From positions 1 through 57,006 of the forward strand of contig JBNGIS010019049.1 of assembly GCA_049999725.1 (NCBI GenBank): a stretch of DNA of 57,006 bases. Direction: 5' to 3'. A program made the translations under genes and the position numbers. Numbering within the stretch: the first letter of the stretch is position 1; each line of letters starts with the position of its first letter. Origin of the DNA: Haplomitrium mnioides (taxonomy: Eukaryota; Marchantiophyta; Haplomitriopsida; Calobryales). This document shows, piece after piece, positions 13,209-23,676 of the stretch. The notes under the pieces are model-generated. The model did no database searches. It saw only the letters and a list, made by a program, of their open reading frames with translations, and had not been told where the DNA came from.

Positions 13209-14498
13209 ATGGAACCTGAGACCAACTCGGGACCAGACGTTCACCTTGCCTAAGGCAAACCCATCAAGATTGGATCAAGATAAAAGCTGGATAGCCTGAA
13301 GGAGTCAACAAAGTACGAGCTACTAGAAGGAAAAGTAGTCTGAGTCTTGTTAAAGAAGCTGATCAAGATTATGTGTGGAGGAAGGCGTTGACGTGTGGTG
13401 CAGTTTTTCCTTGCCTATTTCTATGATGGCTAATCTGGTACCATCTCAAGGACCACGAGGCAGATTCAAGTACAAACACTTCAAAGGAGTTTCATAAGTG
13501 TTGCGCGCTTGATTTTTTTGCTAAATTTCCGGTACTACCAACTCAGAGATGGGTCAGCACCGCTCTTGAAGAATGACCAAGGCTAAGTACAAATCTTCTG
13601 ATAGTTCCAACAGTAATGAGAAGACCAAGAAGAGCTCTGCATCCACTTTCAAAAGCGAGAATGACTCAACCAACTATGATTATGACAAGTCTTCGCGAAA
13701 GAAGAAAAACATGAAGGAGCAACAAAGGAAGAAGGCTGCCAAAGAAAAGGAAGACCGCTTAGCAAAGCTAGGGTCAAAGATAGAGGCAATGCACATACTC
13801 CTTGCGGGGATCAACCTTGAGGTCGACAAAAGACCACGTACCTACCAAGAGTAGGCTGCAAACATGGGGGCTGGACAACCAAGTGGATGGGCCGCAACCA
13901 GGTCATAGAAAACAATCAGTATGGTGTGATGGAATTGTGGCCTTCCCGGACATGTTTCATCCAATTGTCCCAAACCATGGAGATAGAATTATGGTCAACC
14001 AGCCGTGATGCATTTCTAGTACAAAGACTAAGAAGTAGCGCTACCCGATCAAGAAACCTCGACATCATATGATTGTTATCTAGTGGTGGCCAGGTCGAGA
14101 TCCAAGTCCTACCAAAAGTGCAAGCTCAAGAAGGGAGCCAAAGATCGGAAGAATCGACACTCCCACCACAAGAAGGGCAAAAAGTATGGGCGAAGGACCA
14201 AGAAGGTTGCGACTCAAGTACTGCCATCCTTGAGTGACTCAAACTATGAAAGGGAAAATCTCACATGGTTCTATCCAACACATGAAGAAAAAATGGGAGA
14301 ACTGCTGAAGGCCTTGGAGGCAACCTCAGAGGAGAGGGTGACTGAAGAGATTGTGAAGGATGTCCAAGGGCAGCAAGTGCAGGAGGATCTTAATGGGCTC
14401 AAAGAGTTGGAAATATCTAGGGCAGAGGCACAGACACCTACTCTTGACATCATTCAGCTTGAAGCAGAAAAAGTAGAAGCACAAAGGGAGGCATACGC
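13209..14498 (+). pseudogene. Gag of element D, broken, with gag-protease linker
   Basis: The likely original start is the ATG at 13209 (MEPETN, matching QEPETN at the start of AB gag). A stop follows after a few codons, then further breaks. Next come a piece ending RFKYKHFKG (about 13465-13490), a Ser/Lys/Glu-rich segment (13573-13854), and one zinc knuckle (about 13920-13970, WNCGLPGHVSSNCP). The first cysteine of that knuckle has become a stop codon. The last open part (14083-14544) has a basic stretch, the motif TWFYP and a probable coiled coil, equivalent to the linker before protease in AB and G2. The first and third knuckles seen in AB are absent, so internal deletions are likely. The function was RNA packaging; the gene is now dead. 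Confidence 0.7.
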
Positions 14499-14516
14499 AA
14501 AAGTAGAAGGGGAAGG
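14499..14516 (+). other. Polypurine tract of element D
   Basis: AAAAGTAGAAGGGGAAGG lies directly before LTR2, where plus-strand DNA synthesis is primed. It overlaps the end of the last gag-linker frame. Confidence 0.75.
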
Positions 14517-17095
14517 TGCTTTCATCACACCTGGAATTGAATAGAACCAGAAAGAAGGAAGAGATAATGCAGCAACATTCAGGAGGCAGCGACAAAATAA
14601 AGGAATAGAGGATGCTCTGCTCCATTGGGTGCTAACGGGTCTGATTGGAGTCCTTCAACTTTATTCTTTCGGGTTCATCCTTTTATCGGGGTTTTGTCAT
14701 TTCCATCGAGTCCTGACAAGTTGCAGAGTTGATGGGACAGAGTTGTACTTTTCTGATAGGCATGGTGGTCCAACTTCCACTTGGAATATGGCGGCGGGTG
14801 GCACTTCATTGAGCTTAGTCAATTATCGGGTTTGACCATCAGAATGGCAGTCACTCATGAGGGTAAACCGTCAACAATTGGGACTGAATGGGGTTATTGG
14901 GTTTAATCGATATTCCTCTTTGGATTAGACCTAGGTTGTGTTTGGAGACGCGCCAATCTTATCTGCATTGGACTATTTTATCATATATGGCCGGAACCTT
15001 CTTCATCGGAGTCTACCGCTGGCAATCAGACCTATCAACGACTGTCAGTTCCAATCGGGCTTATCGAGGTACTCAGATACATTTTATCGGGCCGTTCTGT
15101 TCTATTTTCTATCAAATGACCTATCTATCTTCTTCACGGTGACTCATCAGGTTAGACATTGGCCTATTTGCTGCGGATCATCTCATCGGACTGATTATAA
15201 CTTCATCGGATCAAATCATCGGATGTCCGATCATTGGTACTCTATCCGAGGAAGTCAACTATCAGGGTCTGCCATTGCCTATCGGATCGACCGTTGACTG
15301 TCAATCGCGCTCATCAAATCACTCAAATATTTCTGGTTAGATCTGGCAGATCTTATCGTATCGGCTTACCTTGCTCGGAACAATTTATCGAGCCAATCTG
15401 GTCTTCATCAAAACTGGCTGACCTTAATGTCTTCGGATCGATTCTAACTTCATCATATTTATTCATTGGAGTTCCGATCATCCACACTATCGAAAAAAGT
15501 CAGCTATCGGGTTTGACCAATGAAGTCTATTGTTACTCATCAGGATCTACCATCGGAGTGATCACTACTAGACTAGTTTAACTTGGATTCATCGGACCAG
15601 TCTGATCATTCCTTTTGGCTAGACAGATTTATTCTTCTAGCAATAGTCCTAGCAAACCGATCATTTGACGACTCCCTCACCGCTCACTAGGAGCCAAGAA
15701 TAGATGTTGCTACCTCAAGGATTAAAGCTGTAAAAAGAAGACCACGGCGCAGCGATCAAGCTATTAGCGCCAACGACAATCACGAAGGAGTTGTGTGCTC
15801 AAATTCACCGGACCTCCCACCACCTAAGCAAGATTTGAATTTCTCGGCGCCATAGTCATAGGGCACTGACTAAATTACAAAGGAGAAACAAGAATCACAT
15901 GAGCAACAAAATTAGTGCTGCAAAAGGTCCAACTGCTCGCTGACACGAAGCAATTGGCACCTATGGAGGAAAATATATAAACATACCGAATACACAAAGA
16001 AGGGGTCGTCGAATTAGAAGGAGTGAAAGCAGGGAGTTGTAGCAGAAGCCCAAGGAGGTTGAGGTGAGAGTGCAAAGGCAACCATGGGTACTTTGAGGGG
16101 ACTTGGACATGTAAGGTGGACCCAGTTGAGAGCAAGAGGCTCTAATGTGGGGTGGATTTGCCCAAGAAACAAGAATACTCACAAAGAGCGCCACTTCTTT
16201 AGTCATTTGCATCCACAGGCCTAGCATTGGTAGGCTGTTACTCTATCGAAAGAAGCCCAACAAGCTAAGGTTTCAATTGAGAACTGCATCACCAGTTGAG
16301 AACTGCATCACCCAGTGGGGCAATCCTCTTTGCTAGCCACAGAGAGTTAGCTCTAGCAAAGTATAACACCACAAAGGTGGTGTAAGGCCAATTCAATCTT
16401 CTGAGATCGGTTCCGTAGCAAGCAAGTCGAGAGGCTTCTATCTCTTCAAAGGGGAGTGCACGGCAAGAGGGGCAATAAGGGTGGAGTGTGGGGTACGAGT
16501 GGCAGAGAGCACCATCTCTCTAGCTAGAGAGTAAGAAATCCAAACCCTCTAGACGACAAGGGTGAGTCTATCTATTTGACGTGGGTGAGTGGAGTTTCAA
16601 GGTGCAAAATAGCACTGAAGAGAGACCTCGACAATGGTAACTGAAGGTAGTTAGATAGCGAGGAAGCAGGGTGTGATATTGAAGCTTGAAGAGGTGGAGA
16701 ATTGTGAAGACATTATCCGAAGAGGTTGCTGAGTTTTAGATAATAGTTATAGAATTTTGAATTTCCTAGATTAGAGATTAGTCCTAGTAGTTACATTTTG
16801 AAGCAAGTTGTGCTCAAGTCTCAGAAGCCCTGGAGGGACTGGAGAAGAAATTCTGGAATAAAGCGGACAATAGATTGACATTCATTACTCGTTATCCAAA
16901 GGCAAGGGAGTGAAAGGATCATTCGAGAGTTGTGTTGTGTGGGCGTGTACAATAAAGAGAAATAGAAGATGATAAAACCCAAAGGAGTTAATACAATCTT
17001 GGGGCCATCTCATAAAAGAACTCTGTGATATAGTGTCGTCTTTTCTCTCCAAAATTGCATCTTGGGGGGTTAAGAACAGAGAGGAGGGGTTGACA
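14517..17095 (+). repeat. LTR2 of element D
   Basis: Starts TGCTTTCATCAC and ends GGGTTGACA. No primer site follows, as expected for a 3' LTR. Its length is within 6 bp of LTR1 and the whole repeat aligns. Substitutions against LTR1 are spread evenly, and many look like transitions (for example TCGG against TCAG), so the two copies have aged separately for some time. Confidence 0.8.
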
Positions 17096-17099
17096 TTCT

Positions 17100-19230
17100 T
17101 ATTGCCTTCTAGCTACGCATCTTTTCTCCTATCATCATCAACTCAAACACACCAATAAAACCACACTCTAGTTATATACATACTACTTCATCTCTTTTAC
17201 TTGCCTTATGTACAAACTATTGGACCTCTTGCTTAGTAGCACCAAAACCTTGGTCTTTACATCTACTAGATTGTGTTTCTTGTTATGTTGTTTCTTATGG
17301 GAACCTTGCTGATACTCCAACCTTTTTTTCCTCCTAAGTACTCATCTCTTTCAATGCCTCCAATTGATTTACTCTCTTTGCTATGCTTTGATTTTCCTCC
17401 ATTCTCTCTACTTCCAATACCCTTGTTGTTGGTACTTTAAATTCCATTAGCACTAACATGTACTTTTCAAAGACTAGAAAAATAGAGACACTGACTTGTG
17501 GTGGTATTGTAGATTAAATTGTAGGAATGAGTGGATATGAAAAGTTTGAGGTCTTAATCATACATATGAACTACCACCAATTTTCTTAGAATCTTCTCCA
17601 TGATCTCATTAGCCTTTTTAGTCAACCCATTTTCTTTTAGAAAAAAAAGAGGTGGTTATAGAATGCTTTATCAAATAGCATTGAATCAGGTTCTATACCA
17701 CTTCATTAATGAAGTACGTGTCATGGTCACTAACTTGCTCCAATGGTGCATAAATCAACAAAAACTTGTTTACACAAGAATCTTCCAACTTCTCAAGTAA
17801 TGACATGGTTATAAGAGAAATTTGATATGTTTAGCCACCATCAGATAATTAAAGTGTTGTGATAAAGTATATAGACATTTAAGAAGGCATTAATGAAATG
17901 TATATTTGGTAGGTTTTCTTCAAAAATGTGTATTTGAGTACAAAGTTAATTGTGTTCTCAATAGAGTCACATAGATGTTGATACTTTCTTTGAGTTTTAT
18001 AAATGCCAAGGCTATTATCGAGAATTTAAAGAAGTGAAAAATCATTTATAAAACAAGAGTTCAAATAATTTAGAGCTTCAATAGTCATTTGTAGAAATTT
18101 TTCAATAGAAAGTATATAAATATATAAAATATTGTTAAAAAGGTAGAGGGATTATTTTATAGGCTTTCTAACAAGGTATAAACATGAAAACAGAATAATT
18201 ATTAAGGGTATTATAGAGAATCTTTGAGAATAGACTAAAGAGTAAACAAATCAACAAAAATAAAATTGTTTTTTTTGACTTTTTCTTTGAGGAAATTTTA
18301 AAGTATCATCTTAGGATTTGTTTGTAAGGAAAATTTCAAGGAATATGAGAATAAGATCTATTGTTGAGATTCATACGCAAGAGAAGTTCTAAATGAGAAG
18401 TCTTTTCTTAAAGAAGAAAACAAAAGGTAGAGATACTTTAGAAGTATTGATAGAATCTAATATTTAGACAGATATTCACCATGGATTCTTTAACTAGCAC
18501 GATAGAATATTTAGTTTTACTTGTCGTAACTATTTAAACTAGTATATAAAGAGAAAGAAGAGAGAGCAAATGGACTTTTGGTTTGGACTTGAGTTGTAAG
18601 TTCATTATGGGAGAGACTATTGGAAAAGTACTTGGAAGAGCTATTCAATATTGAAGACTCATTGGTGGAAAAACACTTGAGGGGGGTTCCATAGAGTGAG
18701 AATTTTGTTGAGAGTTAGAAATGGTGGGAGAAAGAGTGTTTTGTGTGAGAGTATTTAGAGTAAAGAGTGGAGGGTTTCAAGGGTATTTTAAATTGAATAC
18801 ATTTATTTTTTAGACTTTGTAGATTTTAATGTCTATTGATAAGTGAAACCATACTTTTACCCACCTCTCATCTTCAATTTGAGCTTAACACCAAAGTCAT
18901 ATAAAGAGAAATCAGCGTAGCTTCGAGCTTCACATGTCATCTTCACATCATTCCTTTGAGTAGCTCTTTTTTCTACTCATTTTTTGCATAATCTATAGTA
19001 AGAAGGATGTACTTTTTTCCTCACTAAGTTGATGGCGCTATTGGATTGATGAAATCAATGGCCACTTCTCAAAAAAAGCCAACAAAAAGACTAGAATTAG
19101 GGGGTGATGTTGGTGTGCTATTGGTTTCCATCTCTTTTGATAAGAGTCACATCTCTTAACATAACATTATGCATCTTGGTGAAGCGTGGTCACCAATATC
19201 CTATGTTAAGCACTTTCCTCATTGGGGTAT
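17100..19230 (-). pseudogene. Ty3/gypsy integrase relic (element P)
   Basis: Integrase inserts element DNA into the host genome. On the minus strand a zinc-binding region is recognisable at about 19140-19230 (GYWWPRFTKMHN), then the start of the catalytic core at about 19035-19080 (EVAIDFINPIAP). The sequence continues to about 18928. After a 1.13-kb interruption the core resumes at 17793 with pieces equivalent to G2 integrase: a run ending DHDTYFINEV, then NGLTKKANEIMEKIL (about 17585-17630), then a tail to about 17100. Frames change repeatedly and many stops are present. The third acidic residue of the triad is replaced by lysine (LTKK), as in G2. Membership in the G2/AB lineage is inferred from this similarity. 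Confidence 0.65.
17794..18927. mobile_element. Unclassified 1.13-kb insertion in the integrase relic
   Basis: This AT-rich block separates two parts of the integrase that are adjacent in G2. The flanks read CTTCT (17789-17793) and CTTCA (18928-18932), which could be a 5-bp target duplication with one mismatch. Inside, AGTATATAAAGAG near 18541 is a good TATA box followed by a purine-rich stretch, as in an LTR of a plus-oriented element. The ends do not show clear TG and CA termini, so a solo LTR is only one possibility. No coding sequence is seen. Confidence 0.45.
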
Positions 19231-19623
19231 GAGCTGTAAAGTAGTCATCTGTCTCTTCCTCATGCAATCCTTACATAATCACTATACCTCAATCTTTCTC
19301 TAGGAATCTCTTGATTGTTCCACCCATTCCTTGTGTGTGTAGAATTCCTTTGATCATAAAGAATAGTTTCACTCTTTGTAGGAAAATTGTCTCTGCTTCT
19401 ATGCTTATTCCTTTTGGTAACTAGGCGGTAAGTAGAAACTTGGTTATATCTTAATACTTTGTAGGTCTCCCTTCTCTTTGGGGGACTAATTCTTCATATA
19501 TAAATCTATCATTCACCAATTTGTTGTTAACCACCCTATCCTCTCTCAAAACAAATTGGCATTTTAGTGTTTGTTGCTTGGCTTGACTTGGACATCAAAA
19601 TTGAACTCTTGGAAGAAGAGCAT
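19231..19623 (-). pseudogene. Linker between RNase H and integrase, element P
   Basis: In broken minus-strand frames this reads the same sequence type as the G2 linker at 51422-51684. Examples are REGRPTKY against QEGQPTNY and EAETIFLQRV against EAEVVFLKRV. It ties the RNase H and integrase pieces into one former polyprotein. No catalytic role is expected. Confidence 0.55.
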
Positions 19624-20035
19624 CTACTTAGCAACCCCTTCAATTAGATCTACATTATGATTGGTATGCAAGAAAACCATGGAATGGAGAAAACAATGTC
19701 TGAACCCATTCAAGGAGTGAATGATTCCCAATGCCTCTCTTATCGTAGCTAAATAGTTCTTCTCTATTGTATAGAGTAGTAAACTTGCAAAGTACTTAGG
19801 GAAGTCTTTGCTCTTCTGATCAAAGTGACTAAACATCACTCCTATACAAAGTTCTTGCACATCAATCATCACATTAAAATTCTTACCCAAGTTGGGCGAC
19901 ACTAGTATTGGAGCATTTATGAGCTTTTCTTTCAACTTATGAAAATTGGACAACCTTCTTAGGGTAGGATCATCACATCCTTTTTTCATCATTCCTCTTA
20001 TTCAAGAAGTAATTAGAGAAAATTGATGTCAAGAT
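19624..20035 (-). pseudogene. Ty3/gypsy RNase H relic (element P)
   Basis: RNase H removes the RNA strand after reverse transcription. The open frame 19624-19992 (about 122 residues) begins in the connection after reverse transcriptase (LKEKLINAPILVSP) and continues into RNase H. The first catalytic aspartate is kept in NVMIDVQELCIGVMFS, and the glutamate is in IREALGIIHSL. The third site, normally TDH, reads TNH, so activity is doubtful. The relic stops near 20035. Beyond it is a short stretch that, once the copia insertion is removed, runs into the copia relic at 28039. Confidence 0.75.
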
Positions 20036-20100
20036 GTAGTTTTGTGTACTCTATATTCTACTTGTAACTTTTTTGAACAAAGATTTATTTTATGAATAAT

Positions 20101-20220
20101 TGTTATCGCATGAGCATCGCACATACACACGAGAGCTTCCAAGAGCGAGAGTAGTATAGAATGAATGAGTGAACTGAGTACATCTCTTGATGTAGGGTTA
20201 TATATATGGTCCCTATAACA
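20101..20220 (-). repeat. 3' LTR of copia-1
   Basis: 120 bp, TGTTAT to ATAACA, adjoining the polypurine tract on its right. The sequence includes GGGTTATATATATGG, a TATA-like stretch. It is very short for a copia LTR. Confidence 0.92.
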
Positions 20221-20231
20221 CTTCCCCTTGG
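20221..20231 (-). other. Polypurine tract of copia-1
   Basis: The minus strand reads CCAAGGGGAAG immediately before the 3' LTR, a standard plus-strand primer. Confidence 0.85.
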
Positions 20232-20696
20232 CTGATTCTTCTACTCATAATCAACCACATTTAAAAAGGATTATATATCCATAGAATTCCAGATCCTATG
20301 TATGTGTGGTCTCATTAAAACCCTCCCGTTTTTTTATGAGGGAAAGAGTGCCACCACATATTTATAGGTGGATAATATCAGAAGAAAACTTTTCAAAAAA
20401 TTTTCTTTCAAGAGTATAGCAGTGTCATAATATCGTTGCGCGGTGTTGTTGCGTCTTCATTGATGCATTGGTGTGTCCTCTCTTTGTGCCCCAAAGATTT
20501 GTATGAAATATGATGTCAGCCTCAAAAGCTGAGAAGTGATGTCAGCTTCTGATATAATATACTCCTGTCATAACCTGTATGACATTCAGACAAGATTAGG
20601 CATTTAATTCAAAATAAATGATCGTCTTTGTAATCCTTGATCTTCATGACTAAAGGTCACAGATGGGTGGAAATAAATGTATAAATATTCAAGCAA
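20232..20696 (-). other. Noncoding 3' region of copia-1
   Basis: About 465 bp between the end of the polyprotein and the polypurine tract. It contains two direct GATGTCAGC words (near 20512 and 20538) and no usable frame. I see no second gene here. Confidence 0.55.
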
Positions 20697-21452
20697 TTAT
20701 TGCTTACTATTCTGTTGTAATTCAGAGAGTCTTCTCAAACCAAGCCCCTTAGTATGTGCTATGTGCAGAGTGGGTAGGAGTGGTTTGATGAAGATATGTG
20801 CTCTATTATCTTTGCTTGCTATCCATTGGACATTGATTGTATCACCATATTGCTCATGGGTGTAAAAGAATTTTGAAGCAATATGTTTAATTTTGTCACC
20901 CTTAATAAAGCCTTGAGCAATCTGGTCAACACATGGTTGATTTTCCTTGTACATTATAGTAGGGGAATCAAGTATGGGCTGGCCCGTATTGATGTTGATA
21001 TGGTCAATAAGTTGTTGGAGCCATATACCTTCCCTACTTGCCTCATAAAGGGCAATAATATCGGCATGATTGGTCGAGGTGGTAGTAATAGTTTGCTTGG
21101 TGCTCTTCCATGAGATACCAGTGTTTCTTTTAAGAAAAACATATCCTGTTTGAGATTTTGCATCATCAGGATTAGATAGATATCCAGCGTCGGTAGAGCC
21201 GAAAATCTCATTTGATGCAATTTTAGGGAAAAAGAGTCCCATGTCTTTTGTACCTTTCAGGTATCTAAAAATGCATTTGAGCCCGTTCCAGTGGCGAATG
21301 GTGGGCTGAGAGCTGTACCTTGTGAGCATATTTACTGCAAATGATATATACAATCTGGTTTGATTTGCAAGGTACATGAGTGATCCTATTGTTGACAGGT
21401 ATGGTTTATATGATCTTAGAATTGGTTCATGTTCTTTGCATTTTCCGAACAT
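20697..21452 (-). pseudogene. Copia RNase H with the end of reverse transcriptase
   Basis: An open frame of 251 residues without an internal stop, the best preserved part of the polyprotein. It contains the connection motif YLSTIGSLMYLANQTR, then RRHWNG-type sequence (IRHWNGLKCIFRYLKGT). The RNase H landmarks are STDAGYLSNP (first aspartate kept), NHADIIALYEASRE (glutamate replaced by aspartate), KENQPCV (aspartate replaced by glutamate) and KHIASKFFYTHE. It ends after the typical C-terminal segment. The conservative exchanges at two acidic sites make activity doubtful. The methionine at 21452 is internal to the polyprotein, not a true start. Confidence 0.88.
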
Positions 21453-21936
21453 GTCCTTTTGTTGGGTTCGAAGATCTCAATTCCATTGGGGTGCTTGTTG
21501 GATGAGCATTGTCCATATTGAATTGCTTGAGAATCTTGGCTGTATATGTGGACTCATAGATCAAAATACCATTGGGCATATGATCAAACTTGATTCCAAG
21601 ATAGAGATCATGTTCTCGAATATCTCGCATTTCAAATATATCCTTCAGTTTAGCGATAGTATTGGCAACTAAAGCTTTTGTGCCAAAAATGTTTATGTTG
21701 TCTACATAGAGTGCAACTACGACATATTCAGAGTCTTGGTGTTTCATAAATAGGCATGGAGCAATGTCATCATTTGTAAAATTTAGTGTCATCATTTCTG
21801 ATTTGAATCTTTGGTACCAATTTCTGCCACTTTGTTTGAGTCCATATATCAATCTGACGACTTGAATTGCCATTTGTGTGCTTGGTTGATCGATAAGTGA
21901 TCCAAATGCATTTATAGAATGCTTTGTCAACTTCAC
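21427..21936 (-). pseudogene. Copia reverse transcriptase, C-terminal half
   Basis: Reverse transcriptase copies the element RNA to DNA. This 169-residue frame contains IYGLKQSGRNWYQRF, the catalytic box as VVALYVDNINIFGT, and IREHDLYLGIKFDHMPNG. The box should read YVDD; the second aspartate is asparagine, which should abolish catalysis. The end overlaps the RNase H frame in another phase, so a frameshift lies near 21430-21450. The N-terminal half lies beyond the repeat insertion, at 22775-23060. Confidence 0.85.
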
Positions 21937-21937
21937 A

Positions 21938-22774
21938 TTACCATGTGGAATACTTTGATGATGGGGGACTAAAGGTCCACTTTGCAGCTTGTATATATGG
22001 GACTAAAGGTCCTCTGCAGCTTTGTTTGCTCAGCAAATTAGCTAGCTGAACTAAAGGTCCTTTGGAGTGCTGCATGCTTAGTGAGTGCGCTAGCTGGACT
22101 AAAGGTCCATTGATTTGTTGTTTGCTTAGCGAGAGTGCTAGCTGGACTAAAGGTCCATTGATTTGCTGCTTGCTCAGCAAGTGCGATGGCTGGACTAAAG
22201 GTCCATTGATTTGTTGCTTGCTCAGCGAGTGCGCTAGCTGGGCTAAAGGTCCATTGGTTTGCTGCTTGCTCAGCAAGTGCACTGGCTGGACTAAAGGTCC
22301 ATTGATTTGTTGCTTGCTTAGTAAGTGCGTTGATTGGACTAAAGGTCCATTGATTTGCTGCTTGCTGAGCAAGTGTGCTGGATGGACTAAAGGTCCATTC
22401 ATTTTTTGATTGCTCAGCTTAGTATCCATCATTTGGCATCGTCTTTTAGATGTGAGGACTAAAGGTTCTTTCTGGATTGGCAGTGGCCTTTTGTGAACAG
22501 AAGGTCCTTCCATTTGTTGGCCATTAAGGACAAAAGGTCCTTTTCCAAGATAGAGGTATTTGTAGACAAAAGGTCCATTTTGAATCATTGTACCTATGTG
22601 GACTAAAGGTCCATTTTTATAGTGCATGTTATGAGGGACAAAAGGTCCAACCTCAGAATTTAGGCCATGAGCGACAAAAGGTCTAATATTAGAATTTGGG
22701 CCATTTGGGATTAAAGGTCCATATGCACTTTGGTTGTTCTCCCTCTTAATGTGAAATACCATTCTTAATATAAG
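21938..22774 (-). repeat. GPLV-repeat insertion inside the copia reverse transcriptase
   Basis: This block lies between the reverse transcriptase segment ending FMKTP and the one beginning near RLIYGLKQSG, normally about 25 residues apart. It contains a tandem array of a 48-bp unit (about 22050-22400, seven or more units). The unit encodes 16 residues, of the form NGPLVQPAHLLSKQQI. The array is flanked by looser repeats of GPLV or GPFV at spacings of about 32-42 bp to about 22740. The minus frame stays open from 22825 to 21938 (295 codons), while the neighbouring pol sequence is broken. Each unit carries GGACTAAAGGTCC, where GGAC and GTCC are inverted repeats; about 18 related words occur. 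The upstream reverse transcriptase frame is in another phase, so the block is probably not translated as a fusion today. I do not recognise the protein repeat. Confidence 0.8.
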
Positions 22775-23060
22775 CTTAGGGGTGTCTTCATAAAAATATG
22801 GGTATCTGGAGTACCATATAAGCAAGCAGTGATGACGTCCATTATATGCATGGTTAGATGATGTTAGATAGCAAAGGCTATCATGTATCTGTAAGTAATT
22901 ATGTCCATGATAGGTGAGTATGTGAGATCATAGTCACGCCTTGGAATTTGAGTGTATTCTTTGGCCACTAATCTGGCCTTGTATCTTTTGACATCACCTT
23001 TCGCATTATATTTGCGGAAAAAAAAAATTTGTAAGTTGTTAAATGCACATGAGGGGGTGG
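22775..23060 (-). pseudogene. Copia reverse transcriptase, N-terminal half
   Basis: The minus strand reads RKYNAKGDVKRYKARLVAKE, then YDLTYSPIMDIITYRYM and MDVITACLYGTPDTHIFMK. These match the fingers and first palm motif of copia reverse transcriptase, including the first catalytic aspartate (MDVITA, where family members usually have DVKTAF or DVVTAY). A stop codon interrupts the middle. A run of nine A on the plus strand near 23020 marks a probable frameshift upstream. The sequence then runs into the repeat insertion. Confidence 0.8.
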
Positions 23061-23676
23061 AGGCATGATAGAACTTGTCATTTTATGAGAGAGTCAAGTT
23101 CCGAATTAATTGCCTTTTCCTATTGAGACCAATCAGATCTTGATTGTGCTTCTCTTATAGATAAAAGATCAGGTATATCCTTGTCCACTGATTGTGATAT
23201 CGAGAATACAAATGATTCATCCATAGTGGTCTGAGATTTGTCCCATATTCGACCGGTATGGGAATAATCAATTGCTATTTCATCGTTCTCTGTAGCAATG
23301 TTCATTGATGTCGATTGTCTAGGCTTATTCTTTGAGCCTTGGGCTGTATATCTATTATAGGTGTATCATTTTTCTGGATTTGCACTAGAGCATTTGCAGC
23401 TTCTATGTGCAATTTTGTGATGCTGGAGGCATTGTTAAATGTGTCAGGTATTTTAACTAATATCTTCTATAAACTAAGGAGTCTTCTGCTTTCAGCATCT
23501 GAATGTCTATTTTGTTGATCAAAATCTAGTGGCAAATGTTGGTGCCATATTAAATTATCCTAAGGTTTTGGTCGTATGGCATTGTCCTCTTGTGTCAGAT
23601 GTGGAAAGGATTCCTTAAAGAATTGACAATCTGCGAATCGAGATTTAAACACATCAGATGTTGAGGGTTCAAGGTA
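23061..23676 (-). pseudogene. Copia integrase-reverse transcriptase linker
   Basis: A poorly conserved region that includes an open piece at 23120-23305. It ends REAQSRSDWSQ, followed after a stop by EKAINSELDSLIK, the usual entry to reverse transcriptase (normally W-x-x-A-x-x-x-E). Several stops are present. No catalytic residues are expected here. Confidence 0.65.

Larger units (their letters stand above)
10588..17095 (+). mobile_element. Gag-only Ty3/gypsy derivative, element D
   Basis: Two long direct repeats of 2585 and 2579 bp (10588-13172 and 14517-17095) lie in the same orientation around a 1344-bp interior. The interior has a primer-binding site at its left end, gag remnants, and a polypurine tract at its right end, the order expected of a plus-strand LTR element. 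Protease, reverse transcriptase, RNase H and integrase are all missing, so it could only have moved with help from a relative. The bases flanking the pair do not show a matching 5-bp duplication (GAAGG on the left, TTCTT on the right). This fits an origin by recombination inside a longer array. It abuts a minus-strand integrase relic on the right. Confidence 0.75.

Noticed and set aside
22050-22400. Regularly spaced 48-bp repeats, superficially like a CRISPR array
   Set aside because: The units are contiguous with no unique spacers, lie inside a plant copia gene, and encode a protein repeat.
22062-22409. Plus-strand frame of 115 codons through the same repeats
   Set aside because: It is the complement of the minus-strand repeat frame. 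The element is transcribed from the minus strand and no start context or family supports the plus frame.
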